A DNA stretch of 64,000 nt from Methylacidiphilum infernorum V4 (GCF_000019665.1 NC_010794.1:310001-374000); one strand, 5' to 3'. Counted from the stretch's first letter, positions 37,455 to 46,641 are shown. Numbers and translations are program-made. The notes: generated from the letters alone by a model not told the origin.

Positions 37455-38022
37455 CTGCTATCAAAAACGTGCGCAAAGGTGCGCACTGTTCTCTTCCTGC
37501 CCCGATTCCTCAACGGAATCGTCTCTGACAGGCGTAACTTTCCCGACTACGGCAGAGACCATCTCTGCCGCAGTGCCGCTGTTACCAGACGGACTCGCCA
37601 CGGGTAGGGCAGTTGCGGTTGCCAGCCGTTTGAGGTTGAGCGCCGCGTTGAAGTCGCGGTCGTGGTGCGTGCCGCACTCGGGACACGTCCAGCTCCGATC
37701 CTTGAGCGTCAGCGCCTCGTTCTTCCACCCGCAAACCGAACACAGGCGACTGCTCGGATACCAGCGATCGGCGATGATGAGCCGCGTCGGCTCGGACACC
37801 GCATGGCGCAGGCCGAGAAAATCACGAAGCTGTGATTCGGTGTAAAGCCTTCGGTTGCTGTCGGTCCGCACCGCAGGAATTAGTCGGCCTTCACGCTCCC
37901 ATCGCTGCATGGTCTTGACCAAGACCCCCAGCAGCTTGGCCGCCCGGCCCGTGCTCATAGTGCTTTCCATGCCCTACATAATACACCATTACGCACTATT
38001 TGCAATACTAGAGTTTAGCTCC
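37455..38022 (-). mobile_element. Internally deleted IS607-like element, copy A
   Basis: The element reads leftward. Its left end GGAGCTAAACTCTAGTATTG (from 38,022) and right end GCGCACGTTTTTGATAGCAG (at 37,455) recur in copy C at 56,406-56,662; the left end also recurs in copy B at 46,223. Inside is a single frame joining the start of a TnpA serine recombinase to the end of a TnpB protein. A full IS607 element is about 2 kb, so about 1.4 kb is missing. It cannot move by itself but keeps both ends. It lies 120 nt beyond tRNA-Phe. Confidence 0.75.
37461..37970 (-). CDS. TnpA helix-turn-helix fused to TnpB zinc ribbon
   Basis: This is a 169-residue chimera. Residues 5-52 ([20 protein letters not shown] and [15 protein letters not shown]) are the MerR-like DNA-binding domain of an IS607 TnpA. 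From about residue 66 the text is the TnpB C-terminus: [40 protein letters not shown] (zinc ribbon plus the last RuvC Asp in DRDFNAALN) and a long tail. The join is in frame, produced by deletion of the recombinase catalytic domain and most of TnpB. No catalytic activity is expected, but the protein could bind the element ends and act as a repressor of related elements. Expression is unknown. Confidence 0.8.
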   Translation of the reverse strand: MESTMSTGRAAKLLGVLVKTMQRWEREGRLIPAVRTDSNRRLYTESQLRDFLGLRHAVSEPTRLIIADRWYPSSRLCSVCGWKNEALTLKDRSWTCPECGTHHDRDFNAALNLKRLATATALPVASPSGNSGTAAEMVSAVVGKVTPVRDDSVEESGQEENSAHLCARF

Positions 38023-38336
38023 ATCAAGAAGAACCATTTCCCTCAAGGGGATATTCCATGGATCCAGGGGGGGCGAGGCCCTCCCCAAAGTTTGAGGAAA
38101 AAAAGAACCGCGGTGAGAAGTCTTCCCAGGACGGGGCATTTCCTGGAGCAGGTTATTTTCTCTTTTGAACGTTGCGGGCTAAAGAAAGCCCATGTTTATC
38201 CCCAAGAAGCCATAGGCTAAAAAAGAACGAACAAAAAAACTCTTCTTCTTTTTTTTGAAGGGAGCGGTGAAGCCCAATCCAGAGGGAGAGGCTTGTTAAC
38301 TTTTTGGTTTTCAAAGAATTTTTTTGAGCGGGAAAC

Positions 38337-38852
38337 CTAGGAGGCGGGAGCTAAAAAAAGATAGACCGCCTTGTAGGGTACTTTTATGGTTTGATTTTCC
38401 TTGCGAGGAGGAGTACGGGGAGGGAGTCCCCCTAGAGTATCTGTCCGAATCACGTAATGAACCTGGCTTAAAATCCCTTTTCCTTCATGAGTTTTTACCT
38501 TTAAAAGAAGCCAAGCAATGGCCTCTTTTTGCTCTACCTTCTGCTCGGGGGGAAGAAAAGCGATAATTTTGCTCCCATCGACTGATTGCCATGTTGGACC
38601 TGAATAATGGGAACCTATTTTTTCTCCGGATTGATTCAGGAGGGTTGCTTCAGGGGATAAAAGGGTCCATTCAAAAACATTTTTTCCTCCCTTTTTGGGT
38701 TTACTGACATAGACCTGGACACCTTTTGCTTGAGCCACCCATACGAGCCTGCTATGGGTTGGAAGAATCACTCCCGAATGGTGTTGAGAAAAGGAAACGG
38801 CCGGTTGAAATAAGCAGAGGAGACCGAGGAGTCCATAAAAAAAATTCTTCAT
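38337..38852 (-). CDS. Secreted DUF3455-like protein
   Basis: This 171-residue protein begins MKNFFYGLLGLLCLFQPAVS with cleavage likely after SFS. The mature part has VWVAQAKGVQVYVSKPKK, EKIGSHYSGPTWQSVDGSKI and a conserved ending LSQVHYVIRTDTLGGLPPRT, the DUF3455 pattern of small secreted proteins in bacteria and fungi. Function is unknown; a stable beta domain is expected in the periplasm. It is divergent from the methyltransferase at 38,925. Confidence 0.72.
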   Translation of the reverse strand: MKNFFYGLLGLLCLFQPAVSFSQHHSGVILPTHSRLVWVAQAKGVQVYVSKPKKGGKNVFEWTLLSPEATLLNQSGEKIGSHYSGPTWQSVDGSKIIAFLPPEQKVEQKEAIAWLLLKVKTHEGKGILSQVHYVIRTDTLGGLPPRTPPRKENQTIKVPYKAVYLFLAPAS

Positions 38853-38924
38853 AGAAATAACCTGTTTTTCTCTTTTTTAAAGGAGAAAAGCTTTATGGTT
38901 CAATGAAAAAAAAGAGGGGCCTAT

Positions 38925-39890
38925 ATGTCGTCGAGCAAGTTAAGCTGTAGAATTTGCGGCTGCGTAGCGGATCATCCCCGGTACATGGCCAAAGAAACGA
39001 TCATGGGAAGCTTTGAACGGTTTTCTTATTTTAAGTGCCTGGATTGCGGCTGTTTGCAAATTGAATCTATTCCTAAGGATCTGGAAAGGTACTACGCTTT
39101 TCATTATCATGCCCAAATATTAGAAGTGGGAAGGCTTGAAAGAAAAGGCACTATCCCTCTAAAACAGGGGCTTGCGAAGCTTGTTCTCCTTTCAGCGAGA
39201 CGGGCAAAAAGAGCCCGAGTTTTTTTAGAAAAGCTTTTCCCGGGGTTTCTTTGTGATCTTGGAGAGCTAGGAATCGATCAAGAATCGAGGATTCTTGATT
39301 ATGGTTGTGGAAGGGGAAGTTTTCTTTTCAGGTTGCATGGCTGGGGATTTAAAAACCTGATGGGTTTAGATCCCTACATTGAGGCCCAACAGCAAATACC
39401 TGCTAAGGGCTTGGTTATAAAAAAGGGAGATTACACCCAGCTGACCGGCATTTTTGACCTGGTTATTTTAAATCACGTAATTGAGCACCTCGAAAACCCC
39501 CTTTTGGTTTTGAAAGCCTTGAGGGAACACCTCAGTGAAGCAGGGACCATGATTATAAGTACACCCCTGGCGGACAGCTATGGATGGAGAAAGTTTGGAA
39601 ATTGTTGGGCCATGTGGGATCCTCCAAGACATCTTCATCTCTTTACGGTAAAATCCATGGCAGTGGCGGCACAAAAAAGCGGACTTAAGATAGCCAAGAT
39701 TCAGTATGATTCAGGACAAAATAATTGGACGACTTCCCAGCTTTTTTCTCTCAGTCCCGAATCTGGAAGAATATCCACCCTTTCCCAGGAAGAGCTGAGC
39801 TGGCGCCAAAAAAAAATAAAGAAATATTTAAAAATGATCGATGCCCTGGGGGATAGTGAGATGGCTTCTTTTTGGTTAAAAATCGGCTGA
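38925..39890 (+). CDS. SAM-dependent methyltransferase with N-terminal zinc site
   Basis: This 321-residue protein has an N-terminal zinc-binding region with CRICGC and CLDCGC pairs, then a class I methyltransferase: motif I RILDYGCGRGSFLFRLHGWG, motif IV LVILNHVIEHLENPLLVL and the Methyltransf_11-like DPPRHLHLFTVKSM. This layout (C-methyltransferase-like with zinc finger) is common in genes for sugar or lipid modification of the cell surface. The substrate cannot be told. It precedes folK by 61 nt. Confidence 0.82.
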   Translation: MSSSKLSCRICGCVADHPRYMAKETIMGSFERFSYFKCLDCGCLQIESIPKDLERYYAFHYHAQILEVGRLERKGTIPLKQGLAKLVLLSARRAKRARVFLEKLFPGFLCDLGELGIDQESRILDYGCGRGSFLFRLHGWGFKNLMGLDPYIEAQQQIPAKGLVIKKGDYTQLTGIFDLVILNHVIEHLENPLLVLKALREHLSEAGTMIISTPLADSYGWRKFGNCWAMWDPPRHLHLFTVKSMAVAAQKSGLKIAKIQYDSGQNNWTTSQLFSLSPESGRISTLSQEELSWRQKKIKKYLKMIDALGDSEMASFWLKIG

Positions 39891-39951
39891 CTTTCTTCGG
39901 AATATTGCCAAATGGCATTTTAAAAAAGAGTTTTTGTGTTTATTTTTTCCT

Positions 39952-40431
39952 ATGTACGTTGGGATAGCTTTGGGTTCTAACGAAGGGCAGAAGAACAAGC
40001 ATATTGAAGAGGCCCTGTCCTTTTTAAGAAACCTGACAATAAACAATCATTTTCTCTGTTCTTCAATCTGGGAAACCCGGCCTGTAGATTGTCCTGAAGG
40101 ATCGCCCGATTTTCTGAATTGCGTAGCCGAGATTGAAACGGATCTCCCTGCAAGAACGTTACTTGCTTTTCTCCAGGACTTTGAGCTTTCCCGTGGGAGG
40201 TTGCCTTTGGGGAGCCGGGAAAAAAACGGGCCACGGCCGATCGACTTGGACATTTTATATTATGGCGGGGAACGGGTTACTGAAAATGATCTGATTATTC
40301 CTCATCCCCGGATTGCCCAGAGGCTCTTTGTCCTGGGTCCTCTTGCAGAAATAAGAGCCGAGTTGATTCTTCCGGGCTATTCCAAGACCGTAAAAGAGTT
40401 GCTTTATGAACTCGACAAAAATCACTCCTGA
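39952..40431 (+). CDS. folK: HPPK, folate biosynthesis
   Basis: This 159-residue 2-amino-4-hydroxy-6-hydroxymethyldihydropteridine pyrophosphokinase is recognised by YVGIALGSNEGQKNKHIEEA at the N-terminus, IWETRPVDCPEGSPDFLNCV, and the signature RGRLPLGSREKNGPRPIDLD with DIDILYYG-like ending. It transfers pyrophosphate from ATP to the pterin before condensation with p-aminobenzoate. ATG 39952 is preferred to the frame start at 39934 because it begins the conserved strand. It overlaps panB by 26 nt, so two vitamin pathways (folate and pantothenate) are coupled here. Confidence 0.92.
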   Translation: MYVGIALGSNEGQKNKHIEEALSFLRNLTINNHFLCSSIWETRPVDCPEGSPDFLNCVAEIETDLPARTLLAFLQDFELSRGRLPLGSREKNGPRPIDLDILYYGGERVTENDLIIPHPRIAQRLFVLGPLAEIRAELILPGYSKTVKELLYELDKNHS

Positions 40432-41185
40432 TTGGATCAGGCTAAGAAAGGGTGCAGGGGAAAAAATCGCCGCTTTGACTGTGGTCGATTATCCCACGGC
40501 GAAAATCCTGGACGAGGCGGGTATTCCCCTCCTTCTCGTGGGGGATTCGCTGGGCATGGTTGCCTTGGGCTACGAAGATACGACCAAGGTGAGTTTGGAC
40601 GATATGCTGCATCATCTCCGGGCTGTCGCTCGAGCAAAGGTGAGGTCCTTGGTGGTTGCGGATATGCCCTTTGGATGGAACAGGGAAGAGGGTAAAGCTC
40701 TCTACTGTGCACGGAAACTCTGCGAAGCGGGAGCACAAGCCGTAAAGGTTGAAGGGGGAACCGAGGTGGAACGGATAGTTCGGCTGCTTGTTTCCCAGGG
40801 GATTGCCGTGATGGGCCATATCGGTTTAATGCCTCAATTCCTCGGCCAGCCTCCGAAATACAGGAAGTATGGGCTTGAAGACAAGGAAAGAAAGAAGATT
40901 ATCGATGATGCTCTTTGTTTAAGCAAGGCGGGGGTATTCTCGATTGTTCTCGAGGCTTTGGACGAAGAGCTTGCTGCTGAAGTAACACGGTTGGTCGATG
41001 TGCCGACGATCGGGATTGGATCAGGAAAATGTTGTGATGGTCAAATTCTTGTTTTTCATGATCTTGTTGGGCTTTTCCCCTGGTTTCGACCGAAATTCGT
41101 TCAGCCCAAGCTAGACTTGGTCTCTCTCATTAAAGAGGCGGTTAGAGCTTACAAGGAAGAAGTTCAAAAAGGTCCCCAAAAATAG
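40406..41185 (+). CDS. panB: Ketopantoate hydroxymethyltransferase
   Basis: This 259-residue TIM-barrel enzyme makes ketopantoate from 2-ketoisovalerate and methylene-tetrahydrofolate, the first step of pantothenate and CoA synthesis. Motifs are LTVVDYPTAKILDEAGIPLL, GDSLGMVALGYEDTTKVSLD (metal Asp), VKVEGG, GHIGLMPQ and the catalytic Glu in SIVLEALDEELA, ending PTIGIGSGKCCDGQILVFHD. Length is normal. It uses a folate cofactor, and folK lies directly upstream with overlap, which makes functional sense. It is convergent with the gene at 41,199, 13 nt apart. Confidence 0.95.
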   Translation: MNSTKITPDWIRLRKGAGEKIAALTVVDYPTAKILDEAGIPLLLVGDSLGMVALGYEDTTKVSLDDMLHHLRAVARAKVRSLVVADMPFGWNREEGKALYCARKLCEAGAQAVKVEGGTEVERIVRLLVSQGIAVMGHIGLMPQFLGQPPKYRKYGLEDKERKKIIDDALCLSKAGVFSIVLEALDEELAAEVTRLVDVPTIGIGSGKCCDGQILVFHDLVGLFPWFRPKFVQPKLDLVSLIKEAVRAYKEEVQKGPQK

Positions 41186-41198
41186 GGAGCAGCATTCC

Positions 41199-42257
41199 TT
41201 AGTTGTGTAAAAATTCGGAAAGGAAAGCTTGATCGGCATTCTTTGTCCCTTGGAGTAGGGCAATCCCGTAAGCCACGCGGTTGACATCTTCGAGTAACCC
41301 GCCCAAGGGAACGGCAAGCATGTGGGCCTTCCAGACAAGAGTTACGGTCTTGCCGCCTGATTCTATGGGCCACATTTCCACGATTTCCATGCCGTTGTAA
41401 TAGACGGAGCTGACGTAAAATTCGCAGTTAATCTGTTGCCAGCTTTGTTCGGTCTTGAAGCCATAGCTTGAACCTAGAGAGAGGGTAGCCATTCCATTGG
41501 CATCAAAAAAATTACAATAGTAATTTTGAGGAGGTTGTTGGCTTGTCCAATTACTCAGCAGAGAATCAATGAGAGGTTGGTAGCGGGCATAAATTTTGGG
41601 ATTAGCTTTCGCCATCTTTGAAATTTCTTCAATGGGCTTAATCGGGCTACCCCCGTTTTCGTAGGGGGGAAGGTTGGATAAGCCGGATTGGGAGTAGTTT
41701 AAAAGCTTGGCTTGCAAATCCGCCGTAAAAAAGCTGTGGAGGGCTTCTATCGAGCCTTCGTCCATTTTTCCCTTAAGTGGAGAAAGGGTTGCTTGGAGTT
41801 GCTTGATTTCATCGGTGCTGAGGTTCAGTGCGCTTTTCCCCGGCTTGGCGCGAAAGGCTTCTTGAAGGAGTTTCCTGACGGGGGACTTCTTTAAATCGAA
41901 AACCAGGGAATTAAAAGGGAACGAGTTGGGGAAGGCGTTTTCCAAATGTCCCATGACTTTGAGCGAGGGATGTTTGCTCGGATCCCAGTGAAGAAAGGCC
42001 GTGGAAACAGCCTGCGGTTTATCCGGAACGATAAAACAAGTTTCGATCAATATCGCATGGCCTTTGCTGTTTTTGTCGTCGAAACTTCCCAGTATTTCCC
42101 CGCTTGATAAAGTCGAGGGCGAAATATTGGGAATGGAACTAAAAGAAGCAAGCTCCTCGAAAGGAGAAGAAAAGAGGGGGAAAGGACAAAAAACAAGATA
42201 AATAGAAAAGAGCAGCCCAAAAGGAGAAATTTTTGTTAGGATTGTTCGGTCTTTCAT
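41199..42257 (-). CDS. Secreted hypothetical protein
   Basis: This 352-residue protein begins MKDRTILTKISPFGLLFSIY LVFCPFPLFSS, a signal peptide. The mature protein has no cysteine-rich or enzymatic motif I know. It includes NLSTDEIKQLQATLSPLKGK, NYSQSGLSNLPPYENGGSPI and a C-terminal beta-rich part (SSVYYNGMEIVEMWPIESGG). ATG 42257 is chosen over 42311 because the signal peptide then starts correctly. It could be a lineage-specific periplasmic protein. Confidence 0.7.
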   Translation of the reverse strand: MKDRTILTKISPFGLLFSIYLVFCPFPLFSSPFEELASFSSIPNISPSTLSSGEILGSFDDKNSKGHAILIETCFIVPDKPQAVSTAFLHWDPSKHPSLKVMGHLENAFPNSFPFNSLVFDLKKSPVRKLLQEAFRAKPGKSALNLSTDEIKQLQATLSPLKGKMDEGSIEALHSFFTADLQAKLLNYSQSGLSNLPPYENGGSPIKPIEEISKMAKANPKIYARYQPLIDSLLSNWTSQQPPQNYYCNFFDANGMATLSLGSSYGFKTEQSWQQINCEFYVSSVYYNGMEIVEMWPIESGGKTVTLVWKAHMLAVPLGGLLEDVNRVAYGIALLQGTKNADQAFLSEFLHN

Positions 42258-42343
42258 GAGCTTTGAGAGGAGTTCATTGTTTCGAGTTTGACCTTGGGGA
42301 TACAGGCCCATTCCTCGTTAATATCCGCTTTTATTAATTTTTT

Positions 42344-43504
42344 CTAGCTCTCAGTATTTCCCATGATTAGCTGATTATAAAGCTCTAACATATTTTTAGC
42401 CATAACTTTGTAGGAAAAGCTCGATTCTATTTTTTTATGACATTGCCATTTTTTTTCTTCGGAGAGGGGACCTGCTTTAGCTACATCCGCCAAGGCTTGG
42501 CATAGGTCAGGGATAGACCAGGGTGGGATCAGTTTGCCGACTTGGCAAGCTTGAAAAGCTTCTGGAATACCGTCTAGGGATGTGGCAATGACCGGTTTGC
42601 CGCAAGCGAAAGCTTCCAAAATAACCAGGCCGAAAGCTTCGGTAGCTATAGCCGGATGGACAAGGCAATCGAGAGCATTCAACCAACCGTCTATTTCAGG
42701 AGTGTGGGGAATGAGAAAGACCCGATCTTCAAGGGATAAACTTTTTATCTTCTCTTCCAGCAGCTCTCTCATGTTCCCTCTGCCGATAATGAGAAACCGA
42801 CCCTGGGGAAGAAAGTTTCGTGTTTTGTGAGCGGCCTCAAGGAAGTCTAACTGCCCTTTGCCCAGGGGATAATCATAGCTGCCTACCATGCCAAAGAGAA
42901 AATGGCGGCCGTCAACGGATATTTTTTCTCTTAAATAGGAGGCGTTTCGGGGATAAAAACGCCCTGTGTCAATACCCCCGTAGATAACCTTGATTTTCCC
43001 ATGATCCCCCCCTATGGGCTTCCTTTTGTGCCTTTCTTTGATGGGACAGTGGGGATCGAAATGACCCTCTGTAAGAATTTTCCTTGTGAATTGAGATACG
43101 GCGACCAGGCAGTCGCAATGCTTTAAAAGGTAATTCTGGCTTATCCAGGATCCAGGGCTTTTAGCCATGTGGCGCGAAAGAACAACTTTTGGCTTGGGGT
43201 AGGATAGAGAAGCGCCCATGATGGCCGGCCAATAGTCCCTGCCGTGATGGGCGTGCAAAAGCGTAATGTTCCGCCTGCTTATGATTTCCTTAAGCTTGTA
43301 AAGGCCGGAGATATTTTTTCCCCAATGCACGCTTTCTATCCCGTAACTTTGAAGCTGGTAGAACAGTTCATTGGTTTGGGGACAGGCTACGAGAACCCTA
43401 ACTCCTAGTTCTAGCAATCCCCGAGCAAGAAGAATGACCTGGTTGTCTGTTCCCCCGCCTTGGAGAACGGAATTGATCAAAAGCACATTTAATCTTTCTT
43501 GCAT
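42344..43504 (-). CDS. GT4-family glycosyltransferase
   Basis: This 386-residue GT-B fold enzyme has the N-terminal domain INSVLQGGGTDNQVILLARG and the nucleotide-sugar domain with VIYGGIDTGRFYPRN, GMVGSYDYPLGKGQLDFLEA and EAFGLVILEAFACGKPVIAT (the E-x7-E motif of retaining GT4 enzymes). It transfers a sugar to a lipid or polysaccharide acceptor on the cytoplasmic face. Its start overlaps the end of the next upstream gene (43,489-44,454) by 16 nt, so the two are cotranscribed. Confidence 0.88.
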   Translation of the reverse strand: MQERLNVLLINSVLQGGGTDNQVILLARGLLELGVRVLVACPQTNELFYQLQSYGIESVHWGKNISGLYKLKEIISRRNITLLHAHHGRDYWPAIMGASLSYPKPKVVLSRHMAKSPGSWISQNYLLKHCDCLVAVSQFTRKILTEGHFDPHCPIKERHKRKPIGGDHGKIKVIYGGIDTGRFYPRNASYLREKISVDGRHFLFGMVGSYDYPLGKGQLDFLEAAHKTRNFLPQGRFLIIGRGNMRELLEEKIKSLSLEDRVFLIPHTPEIDGWLNALDCLVHPAIATEAFGLVILEAFACGKPVIATSLDGIPEAFQACQVGKLIPPWSIPDLCQALADVAKAGPLSEEKKWQCHKKIESSFSYKVMAKNMLELYNQLIMGNTES

Positions 43505-44454
43505 TTTATTTCTTGGTGGCTGGATAATCCCATCTGATCAGGCATCCCCTTGAGATGCCACAGGGCGATTTTATAGGCTGTTTTCAGCCTTGTAGTCGGG
43601 CTCTTCCCAAAGGTAACCAAATAAAGGAGGCTTTCCAGGAAAAGGGATAAAAAAAGCCGAATAAGAAGGCCTATTCTTAAAATCAGGTACTTGTATAAAG
43701 GATGATGGGTTTTGAAATAGCGGTACCTGGATTTCCAATATTCGATTCGGGCCTCGGATAGGAGCGTTTTTGCCGTTTTACCTTGGCCATGCCAAACTTT
43801 CACTTGGGGTAAATAGTAGACGAGATAACCCCTTTGCGTAGCCCGGAGACAAAAGTCGGTTTCTTCAAAAAAGAAAAAATACCTTTCATCGAATCCTCCT
43901 AGTTCATCCCAAATTGTTTTTCGAATGAGAAAAAAGGCCCCTATCACCGATTCAACAGCTTGAGGGCGGCCTGATTGGTATTCTTTACCCGGAAATTTTT
44001 TGGGGAAAAGTCTTCGCAGGATAGACTTGTTGGCAAGTTCCGTTAAAAGCGTAGGGAAATTGGCTATGGAATTCTGCAGTGTCCCATCTTCGTTGAGGAG
44101 CTGGGCTCCACAGACGGCGCACCTTGGATTTTGTTCCATCCATTCTACGGCTTTTTGGATGGAATCTTCCTGTAGCCTGGCATCCGAATTAAGCAGCAAA
44201 AGGTAATCCCCTTGGGCCTGATGGGCCGCCCGGTTGACAGCCTTTGAAAAACCAAGATTGGTTTCCGAACGGAGGTAAACTACCCAAGGAAATTTTTTTT
44301 TTATCATTTCCTGCGTCCCATCTTTTGATCCGTTATCAAAGACAATAAGCAGCTTCTTGAAAGGATCGCCGCTTTTTTCAATCGAATTTAAGGCTTTTTC
44401 AAGGAGCAGTTGGGTGTTGCAACTGACGATAATTATCGATAAATTCGCATTCAT
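43489..44454 (-). CDS. GT2-family glycosyltransferase (rhamnosyltransferase-like)
   Basis: This 321-residue GT-A enzyme has LSIIIVSCNTQLLLEKALNS, DNGSKDGTQEMIKKKFPWVV, LLLLNSDARLQEDSIQKAVE (DxD-like), and GGFDERYFFFFEETDFCLRA (the ED motif), as in WbbL-type transferases. A C-terminal hydrophobic segment (about 265-290) may anchor it to the membrane. Its ATG shares the tetranucleotide CATG with the divergent deacetylase gene. It is probably part of an envelope-glycan cluster. Confidence 0.88.
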   Translation of the reverse strand: MNANLSIIIVSCNTQLLLEKALNSIEKSGDPFKKLLIVFDNGSKDGTQEMIKKKFPWVVYLRSETNLGFSKAVNRAAHQAQGDYLLLLNSDARLQEDSIQKAVEWMEQNPRCAVCGAQLLNEDGTLQNSIANFPTLLTELANKSILRRLFPKKFPGKEYQSGRPQAVESVIGAFFLIRKTIWDELGGFDERYFFFFEETDFCLRATQRGYLVYYLPQVKVWHGQGKTAKTLLSEARIEYWKSRYRYFKTHHPLYKYLILRIGLLIRLFLSLFLESLLYLVTFGKSPTTRLKTAYKIALWHLKGMPDQMGLSSHQEIKCKKD

Positions 44455-45238
44455 GGCAGGATTGCCTCAACTCCCATCCAAACAAGATAATTCCTTTACC
44501 CATTTGTCCCATTACCGAAAAATTTACGGAGATAAAACCCCCATACTCATGTATCATCATATAGGCAAAAGTCCAAAAGAATCCAAGTTCCCTTCTTTGT
44601 GGGTTCCAAGCTTGCTTTTTGAAAGACAGCTTGGAGAATTTTGGTCCTTGGAATGGCCCGCAATTACCCTGGGAGAATTTGTCGCCGCAAGTTGTTCGGT
44701 TTGCAGGGGGGTAATCTTGAGTTTTGACGATGGTTACCAATCGGTTTTTACCCGTGCCCTACCCCTCCTTACCCGGTTTAAAATGCGCGCCATCCTTTTT
44801 ATCGTGGTCGACTACATAGGAAAGTCTAACGAATGGGATAGGCCACTAGGAGAACCTTCGCATAAGCTGATGAGCAAAGAAGAAATCCGGGAATGGATCG
44901 CTTCTGGACAGGAAATCGGCAGTCATAGTCTTACCCATCCCCATCTTCCCAGGCTTTCCTTTCGTGAGGCCCAGAGAGAGATCGAGGATTCAAAAAAAAG
45001 GCTTGAAGATATTTTTTCCTTTCCCGTTCGCCATTTTTCTTATCCATACGGGGAATGGAATGAGCAATGCATGGAAATTGTAGAGAAGGCGGGTTATGAA
45101 TCCGCATGTCAAATTGCAGAAGGGGTTAATCTTCCCGGAGAAAATCCCTTTTGTTTAAAGAGGTTGACGGCCCGCAGGCCCAAACGCAATTTAAAAACCC
45201 TCTTCCACATGCTTCTTCCTTACCGCCATACGGCTTGA
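44453..45238 (+). CDS. Polysaccharide deacetylase (NodB)
   Basis: This 261-residue protein has NodB motifs: ILMYHHIGKSPKES, GVILSFDDGYQSVFTRALPL (metal Asp pair), GQEIGSHSLTHPHLPRLSFR (His-x3-His) and VRHFSYPYGEWNEQCMEIV. No signal peptide is evident, so it may act in the cytoplasm or be exported otherwise. The first in-frame ATG after the divergent gene is 44453; the frame start at 44357 lies inside that gene. A later start is possible, because the conserved part begins near residue 30. It is followed after 11 nt by a glycosyltransferase, suggesting coupled glycan modification. Confidence 0.85.
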   Translation: MAGLPQLPSKQDNSFTHLSHYRKIYGDKTPILMYHHIGKSPKESKFPSLWVPSLLFERQLGEFWSLEWPAITLGEFVAASCSVCRGVILSFDDGYQSVFTRALPLLTRFKMRAILFIVVDYIGKSNEWDRPLGEPSHKLMSKEEIREWIASGQEIGSHSLTHPHLPRLSFREAQREIEDSKKRLEDIFSFPVRHFSYPYGEWNEQCMEIVEKAGYESACQIAEGVNLPGENPFCLKRLTARRPKRNLKTLFHMLLPYRHTA

Positions 45239-45249
45239 TTGTCTTGGAA

Positions 45250-46035
45250 ATGGATAAACTACCTCTAAGCCTGACGATGATAGCTAGGAACCAGGCTCAT
45301 AACCTGCCTAAAAGCTTAGGGAGCGTGGCCGGTTGGGTTAGTGAGATAGTAGTCGTGATTAATGATTGTACGGATGACACCGAAGCAGTAGCCAAGAGTT
45401 TTGGAGCACGAGTGGAAAAGAGGTCCTGGAGCTGTCGAAGGGATCAAAAAAATGTCGCTCTTGATCTTGCCTCTTATGATTGGGTCTTGGGATTGGATGC
45501 GGACGAGGTTGTTTCCGAGGAGTTACGCCGTGATATTTTCAGCTTTTTTTTGAAAGATCATCTGAGTTATGTGGGAGCTTTTTTCCCAAGGAAAACATGG
45601 TTGATCGATCGTTGGATTACCCACGGGGATTTTTATCCCGATTATAATTTAAGACTTTTTCGCAAAGATAAAGGTCGTTGGGGAGGGAGTCGCGAACATG
45701 ACCGGGTCATAGTTCAAGGGAAAGTCAAAAAATTAAAAGGTGAACTTCTCCATTATTCTTTTCCAACGATCGATTACACCTTGACCAAATTACCCGAGTA
45801 TGCCACTTCCTTTGCCAAGGAAGCCCTAAGCCAGGGAAAATGTTGGAGTTGGGTGGATGTGCTTTTGAGGCCTCCCTGGAGATTTTTTCGAAGTTATATC
45901 TTAAAATTAGGATTTCTTGATGGGTTCCCGGGTTTTTACGTCGCTTCGATGGCGGCTTTTTCTAACTTTTTCAGGTATAGCAAACTTTTCGAACTGTCCC
46001 AAAACAAGGAAGTTTTAAAAAATATCAAGGAGTAA
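45250..46035 (+). CDS. GT2-family glycosyltransferase, WaaE/KdtX-like
   Basis: This 261-residue enzyme has LSLTMIARNQAHNLPKSLGS, VVVINDCTDDTEAVAKSFGA, NVALDLASYDWVLGLDADEV (DxD) and RLFRKDKGRWGGSREHDRVI. This matches the WaaE/KdtX group, which adds glucose to the LPS inner core. The C-terminal RPPWRFFRSYILKLGFLDGF is a conserved family end with membrane-facing helices. ATG 45250 is preferred to 45151, which overlaps the deacetylase. The gene probably acts in lipopolysaccharide assembly. Confidence 0.87.
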   Translation: MDKLPLSLTMIARNQAHNLPKSLGSVAGWVSEIVVVINDCTDDTEAVAKSFGARVEKRSWSCRRDQKNVALDLASYDWVLGLDADEVVSEELRRDIFSFFLKDHLSYVGAFFPRKTWLIDRWITHGDFYPDYNLRLFRKDKGRWGGSREHDRVIVQGKVKKLKGELLHYSFPTIDYTLTKLPEYATSFAKEALSQGKCWSWVDVLLRPPWRFFRSYILKLGFLDGFPGFYVASMAAFSNFFRYSKLFELSQNKEVLKNIKE

Positions 46036-46222
46036 TTTCTTGATCGATTTTAAGTGTATCAGCCTTTCAATGTAAGAAAAGGAGCCGGCACCCACGGGGA
46101 GGAGTCCATTCCTCGTGCCCGGGTCGGTAACGGCAAATACACGGTGCCAAAGAAAAGCAGGCGGCGGCGGACTGCCGGAGAGCATTCTTTGTTTTTTGGG
46201 CGTTAGATTGTTTTGCCAGCAA

Positions 46223-46505
46223 GGAGCTAGACTCTGGTATTGCATGCGCATTAATGTATAATGGTGATCATGGAAAGTGCGATGAGCAAGGGACGGCCGA
46301 CAACCGCAACTTTCCTACCCGTGGCAAGTCCGTAGCAAGCCATTGTAGAGCTGCGACAGAGAGGTTCTCCACCGTAGCCGGGAAAGGCGGGCTTGCTGAG
46401 GGGAAAGGCTCTGGCCGCTGATGCAATGTGGTGTTGCATCCCCCTCTTTGACGCGGCAACTCAGCTTTGTTCCTGTTTGAGCGGGAATGAATGAGCTTGG
46501 CGGAT
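46223..46505 (+). mobile_element. IS607-like deletion derivative, copy B
   Basis: The left end GGAGCTAGACTCTGGTATTG (46,223) and the following ATGGAAAGTGCGATGAGCAA match copies A and C. A start of TnpA (MESAMSKGRP) is joined after about ten codons to a TnpB tail (TATFLPVASP) and a stop. From about 46,393 it differs from A and C and carries repeat D1, a TnpB C-terminus of another type. No complete gene is present. The right end of the A/C family is absent, so this copy may be a recombinant of two element types. Confidence 0.65.
46407..46505 (+). repeat. Direct repeat D1, TnpB C-terminal remnant
   Basis: GCTCTGGCCGCTGATGCAAT and about 80 following bases recur at 47,450-47,546 with few differences. 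The frame reads ALAADAMWCCIP and is then disturbed by one base, while the other copy keeps it open. It is a degraded 3' end of an IS605/IS607-type tnpB. Confidence 0.7.
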
Positions 46506-46641
46506 CGGTTAGCGCAGGTCCAAAAGCGATTCGGATTTTCCTCCGGCTGTTTTTCCTTGTTTGCCGCCGGTAGTGGAAACGGCCAACCATATAGCCGAGA
46601 ATTCTTTTGCAATGCGGATTTTTTCTTGCTAAGGTCAATTC

